This document shows, piece after piece, positions 8,103 to 17,200 of a DNA stretch of 64,000 bases. The position numbers and the translations under genes were made by a program. The DNA comes from Polyangiaceae bacterium (GTDB taxonomy: Bacteria; Myxococcota_A; Polyangia; Polyangiales; Polyangiaceae), in NCBI GenBank assembly GCA_025936115.1, contig JAICTZ010000016.1:62001-126000 (forward strand), given 5' to 3'. The notes under the pieces were generated by a model that had not been told where the DNA came from, ran no database searches, and saw only the letters and a program-made list of their open reading frames with translations. Position 1 is the first letter of the stretch, and the number at the start of each line of letters is the position of its first letter.

Positions 8103-9713
8103 TTACTTCTTCGTGCGCTCGGCTTGCACGGCGAGCTCGCGCAGGGCCGTGTCTTGCTTCTTTGCCGCGTCGTCGAGTTGGGCGACGAGGCCGAGGCCGC
8201 GTTCGGCGCCGCGGACCTGGGTGCGCTGGGCGTTCGAGATTTCCCCGACCATGCTGTTGATGCTCTCCATCGCCTGCGTGATCTGACGGCTGCCGCGCGA
8301 TTGCTCCTGCGTCGAGCGTTCGACCTGTTGCGCGATGGTGCGCATCTTTTCGCCGCTGCGCATGATGAGCTCGGACCCGCGCGCCTGCTGCGCCGTCGCG
8401 GCGGCGATTTGCTGCACGGTGCCCGCGATGCGCCCGATGGCGTCGGTCACCTGCTTGCTGCCCTTGGCCTGCTCGACCGTCGCGCGCGCGATGGCGCGCA
8501 CCATGTTCGTGCTCTTCTGCGAGCTTTCGAGGATCTTTTTGAGGGCGCGTTCGGCTTCGTTCGACACTTCGACGCCGCGGTCGACGTTTTGGGCGCCGCG
8601 TTCGACGGCGGAGATGGCGTTCTTGCTCTCGGACTGAATCGTCTTGATCAGATCGGCGATTTCCTTGGTGCTCGCGCCCGCGCGCTCGGCAAGGTCCTTG
8701 ATCTCGTCGGCGACGACGGCGAAGCCCTTGCCGTGTTCGCCGGCCTGCGCGGCGATGATCGCCGCGTTCAAGGCGAGCAAGTTCGTCTGTTCGGCGACGT
8801 CGTCGATGACGTTCAGGATCTGTCCGATGGCGTCGATGCGCGACCCGAGGTTCGAGATGACCGCGACCGCCTCCTGGCTGCTCTCTTTGATGCGATAAAT
8901 CTCGCCGATGGTCTTCAGGATCGCTTCGGCGCCGCGTTCGGCGTCCTGCGCCACTTCTTCGGACAGCCGCGCAGTCTCGTTGGCGTTCGACTGCACCTGA
9001 TCGATGGACACGTCCATCTCGTTCATGCTCGAGCTGGTTTCCTCGGCCGTGAGCGACAGCGCGTCGACGTTCTTGGCGACTTCTTTGATGGAGTAAGCCA
9101 TCTCCTCGATCGAAGCGACGGTTTCGCGCACGCTGCCCGCGAGCTCGACGATGTTTTCCGCGACCGTTTCGTTGGTCGCCGTCATTTCCATGATGGACGA
9201 GCCGGACTCTTCGGCGCTCGTGGCGAGTACCTCGACGTTCTGGCCGATGGCGCGCAGGGCGTCGGTGGTCTCGCGCACGTAGCGCGCGACCTCTTCACCC
9301 GCGGCGACCTGCGTGCTCACGCCCGAACCGAGCTGGCGCAGCGCGTCCATCAGGCTCTGCGCCGTTTGATTGAGCGCGTCGCGCGAGCGCGTGTTCGAGG
9401 TGAGCGCTTGAGCGTGCGCGTCGGCGAGCTCGCCGAGTGACTCGTAGACGCGCAGGAGGTCGGGCGACGCGCCGGCCGGCGCCGTCGGGCGCTGGCCGTC
9501 GAACACCTGGCGCGCGGCGACCTGCAAACGGTCGAGCGTGCCGCGCGAGATGCCGCCGCCCCCGCCGTAAGCAATGGCCCCGATGCCGACGAGCGCGACG
9601 AGCCCGGTGAGCATGAGCGTTCGTTGATCGAAGGTGCCGATCGCCATGCACACGAGGAACGTGGCAAAGACGGCGACCATCCCGAGGACCTGACGCGGAG
9701 TAAGGCTGTCCAT
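8103..9713 (-). CDS. Methyl-accepting chemotaxis protein-like receptor without a periplasmic sensor
   Basis: A 536-residue protein. Two hydrophobic helices near the N-terminus (about 9-27 and 31-50) are separated by only a few residues, so there is no periplasmic ligand domain. A long, nearly continuous coiled coil follows with the MCP signalling tip LNAAIIAAQAGEHGKGFAVV. The tip departs from the usual LNAAIEAARAGE at the E and R positions. The many NAxE/T repeats suggest adaptation sites. MCPs pass signals to CheA and CheW; no che gene is in the window. It may sense membrane state or integrate cytoplasmic signals. Confidence 0.9.
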   Translation of the reverse strand: MDSLTPRQVLGMVAVFATFLVCMAIGTFDQRTLMLTGLVALVGIGAIAYGGGGGISRGTLDRLQVAARQVFDGQRPTAPAGASPDLLRVYESLGELADAHAQALTSNTRSRDALNQTAQSLMDALRQLGSGVSTQVAAGEEVARYVRETTDALRAIGQNVEVLATSAEESGSSIMEMTATNETVAENIVELAGSVRETVASIEEMAYSIKEVAKNVDALSLTAEETSSSMNEMDVSIDQVQSNANETARLSEEVAQDAERGAEAILKTIGEIYRIKESSQEAVAVISNLGSRIDAIGQILNVIDDVAEQTNLLALNAAIIAAQAGEHGKGFAVVADEIKDLAERAGASTKEIADLIKTIQSESKNAISAVERGAQNVDRGVEVSNEAERALKKILESSQKSTNMVRAIARATVEQAKGSKQVTDAIGRIAGTVQQIAAATAQQARGSELIMRSGEKMRTIAQQVERSTQEQSRGSRQITQAMESINSMVGEISNAQRTQVRGAERGLGLVAQLDDAAKKQDTALRELAVQAERTKK

Positions 9714-9861
9714 GGCGGCTCGTGCCCACGCGGCCTTTGACCCCGGGAGCGGAACGAAATCGTAGTCAGACCGTGCCCTGACTCACAAGTCTAGAACCGC
9801 GGTTTTTCTGAGGCTTCGCCTGCGCCATCGCCCCACGCTGCCTTACATCGACGAATACCCG

Positions 9862-11520
9862 CTAAACGCCCATGCCGTCGGGTTCGCTCGCAGGTGCGCT
9901 CTGCTCGGGTAAAAGCGTGGGCCCCGTGACCGGGAGGGTCACGACGAAGGCAGCTCCGCCCTCGGGGGCGCGTTCGAGCGCGATTTCACCGCCGTGTTCG
10001 ACGACGATGCGTTCGACGATGGCGAGCCCGAGTCCGGTGCCTTCCGGCTTGGTGGTTAGATAAGGCTCGAACAGGCGGCGCGCGACTTCGGGGCTCACGC
10101 CCGGCCCGTTGTCGCGCACGGCGAGGCGGACCTTGTCGCCCGCGACGGCGACCTCGACGACGACTTTCGGGTCCGGCGTCGCTTTGACGGCGTCGAGCGC
10201 GTTCTGAACGAGGTTGGTGAGCACCTGCACGAGCTGATCGCGGTCGGCGACGAGCTCGGCGCGCGCGGCGCCGACGAGCGCGAGGCACGTGCCGTGCCCG
10301 GCGTGCAAGGCGACGACGGCGCGCGCGACTTCGGCGAGGTCCGTCGCGGACGGTTGCGGCGGCGGCAGCCGAGCAAAGCGCGTGAACTCGCTCACGATGT
10401 TGCTGATGCGCAAGACTTCGTCGAGCACGGTGCGCGTGGCTTCGTCGAAGTAGTCGTCGAAGGCCGCGTCGCCGCGGGCGCGCAGGCGGCGTAAGGTTTC
10501 GATCGCCGCGCGGATCGGCGCGAGCGGATTTTTGATTTCGTGTGCGACGCGGCGCGCGATCTCACGGCGGGCAGCGATGCGTTCGGTGACGGCGAGGCGC
10601 TTTCGGAGCTGCGTGAGATCGGCGATCGCTTGGTTGAAGGAAGCGGCGAACTCGACGAGCTCTTTGCCGCCGCCGGGCGCGACGGGCTTCGGTTCACCGC
10701 TCACGACTTCCCGCGCCTGCCGCGACATTTCGACGATGGGCCGGGCGAGCCCGCGCGCGAGCAAGAACGCGAAGACGCTCGCGCCCGCGAGCGCCGCCGC
10801 GCCGATGACGAAAAGCTTCACGTCGAGCGTCTGCAGCGCAGCCACGAGCTTCAGCCGCGGCCGCGACGCGCTGATGGTGACGCCCTGGAGCTCGGAGAGC
10901 TCGAGCACCTCACTGAGCACGCGCGAGCTCTTGCTCGGCGGACCGTGCGTGAGCTCGAAATCATAGGCCTCGCCCACGCGAGCGAGCAGCGGAGCGAGCC
11001 TCCGCGCCGCGTACAGCCCGACCCAGCTCGCGCCGTCGACGCGCCGGCACACGAACTCGAAGGCGAGCGGCGGCGCATCGCGCACCGCGGCGCGGCCACC
11101 GCGCGCGATGCGCTCCACGAGCTCCCTTTGACGCGCCGCGCCCGGACGCTCACCGAGCGCGCCGAGGACCTCGCCGCGCGAGGTCACGAGCAAGAGCTCG
11201 TCGAGCTCGAGCGCTCGGCCGAGCTCGGGCACGCGCAAGCCGATCGACAGGCGCCGCTCGTCGAGATCGCCCGCGCGCAGTCCGACGAGCGCGCTATCGA
11301 CGATGGGATCGTGCGCGCAGACGGGCTCGAGCAGCGCTGACATTCTGGCAGGCTCGGCCGCGAGCTCGCGCGCGAGCAGGCGCTTGGCGTCGCTGAATTC
11401 CTGCTCGAAGCGCGCTTCTTCCGTGCGGCGCCACGCCTCGCGCACCGCGAACCCGGCGAGCGCCGCCGTAGCGATGGTGACCGCCGCGATCGCGAAGAGC
11501 AGGCGCTGGGCGAGAGTCAC
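9862..11520 (-). CDS. NtrY-like membrane sensor histidine kinase (orphan)
   Basis: A 552-residue protein from the GTG at 11520. Membrane helix at about 7-26, extracytoplasmic sensor region to about 232, second helix (LFVIGAAALAGASVFAFLLA, about 236-256), HAMP linker (about 257-310), then a HisKA domain with phospho-acceptor His327 in RRVAHEIKNPLAPI. The ATP-binding domain has the N box (NLVQNALDAV), G1 (DNGPGV) and G2 (GTGLGLAIV). Layout and the AHEIKNPL box match the NtrY/NtrB group. No response regulator is adjacent. It is divergent from the 11572 lipoprotein gene with only about 50 bp between starts. Confidence 0.92.
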   Translation of the reverse strand: MTLAQRLLFAIAAVTIATAALAGFAVREAWRRTEEARFEQEFSDAKRLLARELAAEPARMSALLEPVCAHDPIVDSALVGLRAGDLDERRLSIGLRVPELGRALELDELLLVTSRGEVLGALGERPGAARQRELVERIARGGRAAVRDAPPLAFEFVCRRVDGASWVGLYAARRLAPLLARVGEAYDFELTHGPPSKSSRVLSEVLELSELQGVTISASRPRLKLVAALQTLDVKLFVIGAAALAGASVFAFLLARGLARPIVEMSRQAREVVSGEPKPVAPGGGKELVEFAASFNQAIADLTQLRKRLAVTERIAARREIARRVAHEIKNPLAPIRAAIETLRRLRARGDAAFDDYFDEATRTVLDEVLRISNIVSEFTRFARLPPPQPSATDLAEVARAVVALHAGHGTCLALVGAARAELVADRDQLVQVLTNLVQNALDAVKATPDPKVVVEVAVAGDKVRLAVRDNGPGVSPEVARRLFEPYLTTKPEGTGLGLAIVERIVVEHGGEIALERAPEGGAAFVVTLPVTGPTLLPEQSAPASEPDGMGV

Positions 11521-11571
11521 GTGTGTTCATTCTATCTCGTCTTCGCCCCGCGACGTGGTAGCGGGTGGTCC

Positions 11572-14157
11572 ATGTTGCGGAGTCTCGGACTCTCGATCGG
11601 CGCGCTCGGCCTCTTCGCCGCGTGTGGCTCGCCGCCCACGCCAGTGGAGCCGCGCGTTCATCGCGTGACGCCGCGGCCCGCGCCGTCGGCCCTTGCCGCA
11701 GACGTGCCTTCCCTGCATTCGACGCTGATCACGAAGGTGCCGGACGGCACGTTCGGGCCGTATATCGGGCAAGGTCGTGACGACTCGCTCGTCGCGTGGG
11801 CGGCGGCGGAAGGCGAGCAACGCGGCTGGTACGTCGTGCCCGTGAGCCCGGCGGGCGCGCTGCGCGGGGCGCCGAAGCGCATCGCCGACGCTCCGCCCGA
11901 GATCGGTGTCGTCGTCGTGCGCGGCCGCGCCGACGGACCGGGATTCACGGTCGTGAGCACGCGCCGCACGGCCCTGTCCGAGTGGGTGGAAGTGATGTTC
12001 GTCGGGGAAAACGGGCAACTCTTGGCCGGTCCGCGCCCGCTGGCCGAGATTCGAGGCTCGGCGCTCTGGGTCGAGGTGGTGCCCATGGGCGAGCGGCGCC
12101 TCATCCTCTGGGCGCAGCCGAAGGACCAGCTCGCCGATATCGACGGTGTCGTGCTGAACGCGCGCGGTGAGCCCGAAAGTGACCCGGCGCTGTTCGCGAG
12201 CGGCATGAAGGCGTGGCAAGCGGTAGCGTTCGGGGGCGGTGCGGCGCTCGGCACCGTGAGCGGCGACGGCCGCGTGGCCGTGACCTTCGTCGACGGGCGC
12301 GACGGCGCGAAGTCGCGGCCTCTCGTCGTGAGCTCCGCCGGTCACGCCCAAGAGGACTTCGATCTGGCGCTCATCGACAAGGCGCTGCTCGTCGCGTGGT
12401 CGGACGGCCGCGACGGCGACAATCGCGTGTACCGCAGCGTGATCGGCGCCGACCACGCGATCACGGCGCCGGAGGCACCGCTCACGCCGCCCCTCGGCGA
12501 GCAAGCCCTCGTGCGCGCCGTGTCACGTCCCGGCGCGACGCGCGCCTGGGTGGCGTGGGAAAGCCCCGCCGCGCGCGACGGCGAAGCACGCGCCTTCGAC
12601 GTAACGTCCGTCGACGCGAGCGGCCGCGTGACACCCGAGCGCGGTCGCGTGGAGCTCGAGTCGGACGACGCCGCCGTGCCCGAGTTCGCGGCCCTCGCCG
12701 ACGGTGTCGGCGCGCTCACGCTGGCGAGCGAATGTCCGCGGCAAGGCGAGTGCGACGACAGCGACGTGATGCCGACGTTCGTACGCTTCGGGCCCAAGCT
12801 CGAGGTGCTCGCGTCCGAGCCGCTCAGGCTGGAGGGACTCGACGGCGCGCCGGCCGAGCTCGGCTGGGAGCTCTCCTGTCGCGAAAAGCTCTGCTTTGCG
12901 CTCGCGGCGCTCGGCGACGCTCCGGCGCCCGTGCTGCTGGCAACGCTCGAGCGCCGTTCGGACGCGTGGCGCTCGGCGGGCCGCCAGATCACGGCCGAAG
13001 CGCCGCCGCGCATTCGCGAAAACCGCGTGCTCGCCAAGACCGACCCGCTCTCGGACCTGGCGCTCACCAAAGTCGGCCAGGGCTCGCTCGCCGCGTACCT
13101 GACCGACTTCGATCCGGGCACGCCCTGGGTGAAGCTCAAGCACGCCGCCCCCGACGGGCGGCTCGAACCACTCCGCGCGAAGCTCGCGCTCATGGGACTG
13201 CGCCCCGACGGCACGCTGCTCGCGCCCGAACAGCCGCTGTCCTTGCGCGCGCACTCGCTCGGCGGCGTGACGCTGTCGCCGGGCGCGCCTGGAACGCCCG
13301 TGCTCGTCGGGTGGACGGGCCTCGACGCCGGCCAGCCGCAGGTATTTCTCACGCTGGTCGGCCCGGACGGCGCGCGCCGCTCGCAGCGCATGCTCACGCA
13401 CAAAAGCGGAGACTCGAGCGACGTCGCCGCGACGGCCGTCGGCAAGGGCTGGCTCGTCGCGTGGGTCGACGAGCGCGACCACGACCCCGAGGTTTACGCC
13501 ACACGCGTCGACGACAAGCTCTCGCGCATCGGCAACGAGCACCGCCTGACGAGCGCTCCGGGTCCGGCGACGCAGGTGGCGCTCGCTTCCCTCGGGGAAA
13601 CGGCCGTGGTCGCTTGGGCCGACGCGCGCAATCCGTCGGAGCCGGGTGAGGCAGATATTTTCGTGGAACGGGTGGGCACGCGCGACGCGACACCGATCGG
13701 CGGCGAGCGGCGTGTCCTCGCCACCCGCGGCCACTCTTTTGCGCCGGCTCTCGTGCGCGTCGGGGCCGGACTCGTGCTGGTTTGGCTCGAGCGGGGCAGC
13801 CCCGACGTGCCGGACAGCGCCGGTGTGATGCTGCAGGACCTCGACGGGGGCGGCGAGCTCCTGGGAGACGCTCGGCGCCTCCCCCTCGACGAGGGGGAAC
13901 CGGCGGCGCTTGCCCTCGATTGCGTCGGAGATACCTGCCATCTCGTCGTCGCGGCGCGGGCGGGGGACAACGCCATGCTCCTCGCGAGTGCGTTTCGGCA
14001 GCGCGGAGGAGCGGTTCCACTCAAGCGTATCGCGTCGCTCGGCTCTCGCAGCGCCGCCGGGATCCCGCTCGCGCTCGCGGGCGACGAGCTCCTCTACGCG
14101 GACATGAACGACGACGGAGCTTGGCGTGTGCGCCGAGCGCTGCTCGACTGGCCGTGA
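11572..14157 (+). CDS. Large lipoprotein with beta-propeller-like VAW-D-R repeats
   Basis: An 861-residue protein. The ATG at 11572 is chosen over the upstream GTG at 11521 because it directly begins a lipoprotein signal (LGLSIGALGLFAAC). The mature part contains recurring motifs of the form L/VVAW-D-R-DG (LVAWSDGRDGDNRVY, LVAWVDERDHDPEVYATRVD, VVAWADARNPSEPGEADIF), spaced as expected for blades of a beta-propeller. Such proteins are common in Myxococcota envelopes, and their binding partners are mostly unknown. A few Cys pairs (ECPRQGECDD, CVGDTCH) may be disulfides. The next gene starts 61 bp downstream. Confidence 0.8.
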   Translation: MLRSLGLSIGALGLFAACGSPPTPVEPRVHRVTPRPAPSALAADVPSLHSTLITKVPDGTFGPYIGQGRDDSLVAWAAAEGEQRGWYVVPVSPAGALRGAPKRIADAPPEIGVVVVRGRADGPGFTVVSTRRTALSEWVEVMFVGENGQLLAGPRPLAEIRGSALWVEVVPMGERRLILWAQPKDQLADIDGVVLNARGEPESDPALFASGMKAWQAVAFGGGAALGTVSGDGRVAVTFVDGRDGAKSRPLVVSSAGHAQEDFDLALIDKALLVAWSDGRDGDNRVYRSVIGADHAITAPEAPLTPPLGEQALVRAVSRPGATRAWVAWESPAARDGEARAFDVTSVDASGRVTPERGRVELESDDAAVPEFAALADGVGALTLASECPRQGECDDSDVMPTFVRFGPKLEVLASEPLRLEGLDGAPAELGWELSCREKLCFALAALGDAPAPVLLATLERRSDAWRSAGRQITAEAPPRIRENRVLAKTDPLSDLALTKVGQGSLAAYLTDFDPGTPWVKLKHAAPDGRLEPLRAKLALMGLRPDGTLLAPEQPLSLRAHSLGGVTLSPGAPGTPVLVGWTGLDAGQPQVFLTLVGPDGARRSQRMLTHKSGDSSDVAATAVGKGWLVAWVDERDHDPEVYATRVDDKLSRIGNEHRLTSAPGPATQVALASLGETAVVAWADARNPSEPGEADIFVERVGTRDATPIGGERRVLATRGHSFAPALVRVGAGLVLVWLERGSPDVPDSAGVMLQDLDGGGELLGDARRLPLDEGEPAALALDCVGDTCHLVVAARAGDNAMLLASAFRQRGGAVPLKRIASLGSRSAAGIPLALAGDELLYADMNDDGAWRVRRALLDWP

Positions 14158-14218
14158 TGGATGGTAGGCTCTGGGCCCCCGCCGGGCGCACCGGCGGCCG
14201 AGCCCCGGGATCGAGCCT

Positions 14219-17200
14219 TTGTCGTTGAACGTCGAAACCCTGAGCGCCGAGCTAGAACGCCTCTTCGACCTGCGCGAGCTCGGCGAGCTTGCAGGCTCCG
14301 TGCTCGGCACGGACGTGAACGTGCTCGAAGGAGCCGGCGCCAAGGCGTCATTTGCCCGCTCGCTTGCCGAACGCTGCGTGGAGCGCGACGCCGTCGATGC
14401 CCTGCTCGACGTGATGCAGACCTCGCGCAGGGACGAGGTGCGAGCGCTACGCGCGACCAACGGGGCGCCCTTCGGCGTCTCCGAATCCGAGCTCCGCAGC
14501 AAAGGCTTCACGCTCGTCGCGGACATCGGGTCGGGGCCGAGCGCCGTGGTGCAGCGCGCTTACTACGACGGTGATCTCGTTCGGCTCCGCACGGTGAGCG
14601 GCGCCGCGCGCAAAGACGCGCAGCGCTATCTCGTCGCGACCCGCCTCGCCGCGCAGATCCTGCACCCGGGTCTGCCCGAGGCCGTACAAGCTTTCGAAAC
14701 GGCGACGGGTGTCGCCGTCGCGCATCCGTTTCAGGAGGGCGAGACGCTGCGCGCCGCGCTCAAGCGCACGGGTCCACGCCACATCAACGAGATTTTGGCG
14801 CTGCTCCACGCGATTTTGGAGCCGCTCTCGGCGCTGCACGACAAAAAGCTCGTGCACGGCGCGCTGCACCTCGGCAACGTGCTCGTGCTCGATCCGCCCG
14901 CCGCTTCGCCGCGCGTGCTCCTGCTCGACGCGGGCGCGCACCTCTTGCGTCCGAGCGTGCCGGAAGCAGCTGGAGACTTCGAGCGCAGCTGGCTTTCCGG
15001 CGTCGCGCCCGAGACGCTGCGCGGCAAAGGCGTCGAGCCGGCGAGCGACGTGTACGCGTTCGGCGTGCTCGTCTATCAGCTGCTCACGGGACACGATCCC
15101 TTCGTGGGCACGAGCGCGGCCGACGTCGTGGTCGCGCATTTGATGGAGACGCCCGAGCCGCTCTCGTTCGTCGCGCCGCGCGGCGCGGGCCCCGACGTCG
15201 ACGCCTTCGTGCAGTCCTTGATCGAGCGCGAGCCCGAGCGCCGCCCGCGCGACGCGAGCGAGCTGCTCGAAGCCTTGCGGCGCGTCTGGCGCGCGTCCAC
15301 GCGTCCGCCGAGCTGGGTCAGCGACGACCGGCTCGACGGCCGCTTCGCCATTCTCGCCGAGAATCCGCTCGATGAAGGTGAGGCGGCGGCGCTCGAAGCG
15401 AGCGTCGATCTCGGCGCGGACGCCGAGCGCGTGGCTCAGGGGTTCGTCGACACCGTCGGCGTGATCGAGGAGCGCGGCGGTTCCGAACGCGCCGTGCCGC
15501 GCCTGCTCACGCGCGCCGCACGTCTGTTCGAGACGGCGAACGAGCTCTCGCGCGCCGAGGGTCTCTACGAGCGGCTCGTCGAGCTCGACGCGCAAGACGC
15601 CGCGAGCTTTGCCGCGCTCGTCCGGCTCCGCAAACGCCTCGGCAAGCACGAAGCGCTCGTGGAGCTCTTCCTCGAGCGGAGCGAAGCCGCGAAGAGCGCG
15701 TCGGAGCGCGCGCAGTGCTTCGCCGAAATCGGCGAGCTTTACGCGACCGAGCTCGGCGACAAGGAGCAGGCGGTCGTCGCGTTCGCGCAGGCGTTTTGCG
15801 AGGATCCGCGCGAGCAAGAGCGTGCTCGCGCCGTGGAACGCGCAGCGGGTAATAGTCCCAAGGCCTGGCAGGACGTGCTCGAGCGCTGCGCGAGCGCGGC
15901 GCAGGGCGACCTGCCGGACGACGCGCGCACGGCGCTCTTGCTGCGCGTCGCGGAGTGGTACGGCGCGAAGGTTTCGCGGCCGGACCTCGCGCTCGCGGCG
16001 CTCAACGCCGTCTTGATGCGCGACCCGGGCAACGACGCGGCGCTCGCCGCGCTCGCCGAGCTCTACCGGCGCGGCCAGCAGTGGGCCGAGCTCGCGCAGG
16101 CCCTCGTGCGCCGCGCCGACATCGCGGCTCCGCGTCTCGCGCGCGACCTGCGCGCGGAAGCCGCCGACGTCTTTGCCGTTCGGCTCCGCAACATGCCCGC
16201 GGCGGAGGAGCTCTTCACCGCGGTGCTGGCCGAGGATCCGGGGCACGCGCGCGCTGCCGAGGGCCTCGCCGCGCTCCTGCGCGCGCGCGGTGACCACAAA
16301 CGCGCCCTCGAGCTGCTCGAGGCGCGCGCTCTGGCGCTCACGGGCGACGAGCGACATCGCCAGGTGCTCCAAATCGCCGAAGCCTGGGAGACCGAGCTCG
16401 ATCGGCTCGACGCCGCCGAGCGTCTCTACCGCGCCGTGCTCGCGGAAGAGCCGAAGCACGTCGACGCGCTCCGCGGCCTCGACCGCGTTCTCAATCGCAG
16501 CGGCCGGTACCGCGAGCTCGTCGAAGTGCTCGCCGCCGAGATCGAGCTCGCCGTCACGCCGCGCCAAAAAGTCGGCTTCTACGAGCGCCTCGCCGCGATC
16601 TACGACGAGGAGTACCTCGATCCGTCGCGCGCGGCCGAGGCGCTCGAGCGGGCGCTCGCGCTCGATCCCTCGCGCGTCAACGCCGCGACCGAGCTCGCGC
16701 GCCACTACCGCCGGCTCGAGCGCTGGAACGAGCTGCGCGATCTCTCCGCCGCTCAAATCGCGGGTAACCAGGAAAAGACCTGGAAGATCGAAGCTGGGCT
16801 CGCGCTCGCCCGCCTGTACGACGAGCGCTTCGGCTTGCTGGGCAAGGCGATCGAAGAGCTCGAGAAGGTGCTCGAGCTCGAGCCGGCGCACCCGAGCGCC
16901 CTCGGCGCGATCGCCGCGCTCAAGGCGCGCATGGGCGACGCGCAGAGCGCCGTCGCGGCGATGGAGCGCCTCGCGGACGCTGCGGCGACGCCAGTCGAAC
17001 GCGCCGAGCACTTCGTGCGCGCCGCCGAGCTCTTGCACGAGCGCGGCGACGCGCACGGCGCCATCACCGTGCTCAAGCGCGCCCTCGACGCAGCGCCCGA
17101 TCACGTCGCCGCGTCGAAGAAGCTCATCGCCGCCTACGTCGAGGTCGGTCACCACGCCGCCGCGGTCGATCTGCTCGAGGAGCGACTCTCGGGGACGAAG

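Noticed and set aside
7725..9440. 571-residue open frame on the plus strand
   Set aside because: It lies opposite the chemoreceptor gene, whose minus-strand frame has clear MCP motifs; the plus frame is low-complexity and a result of GC-rich codons.
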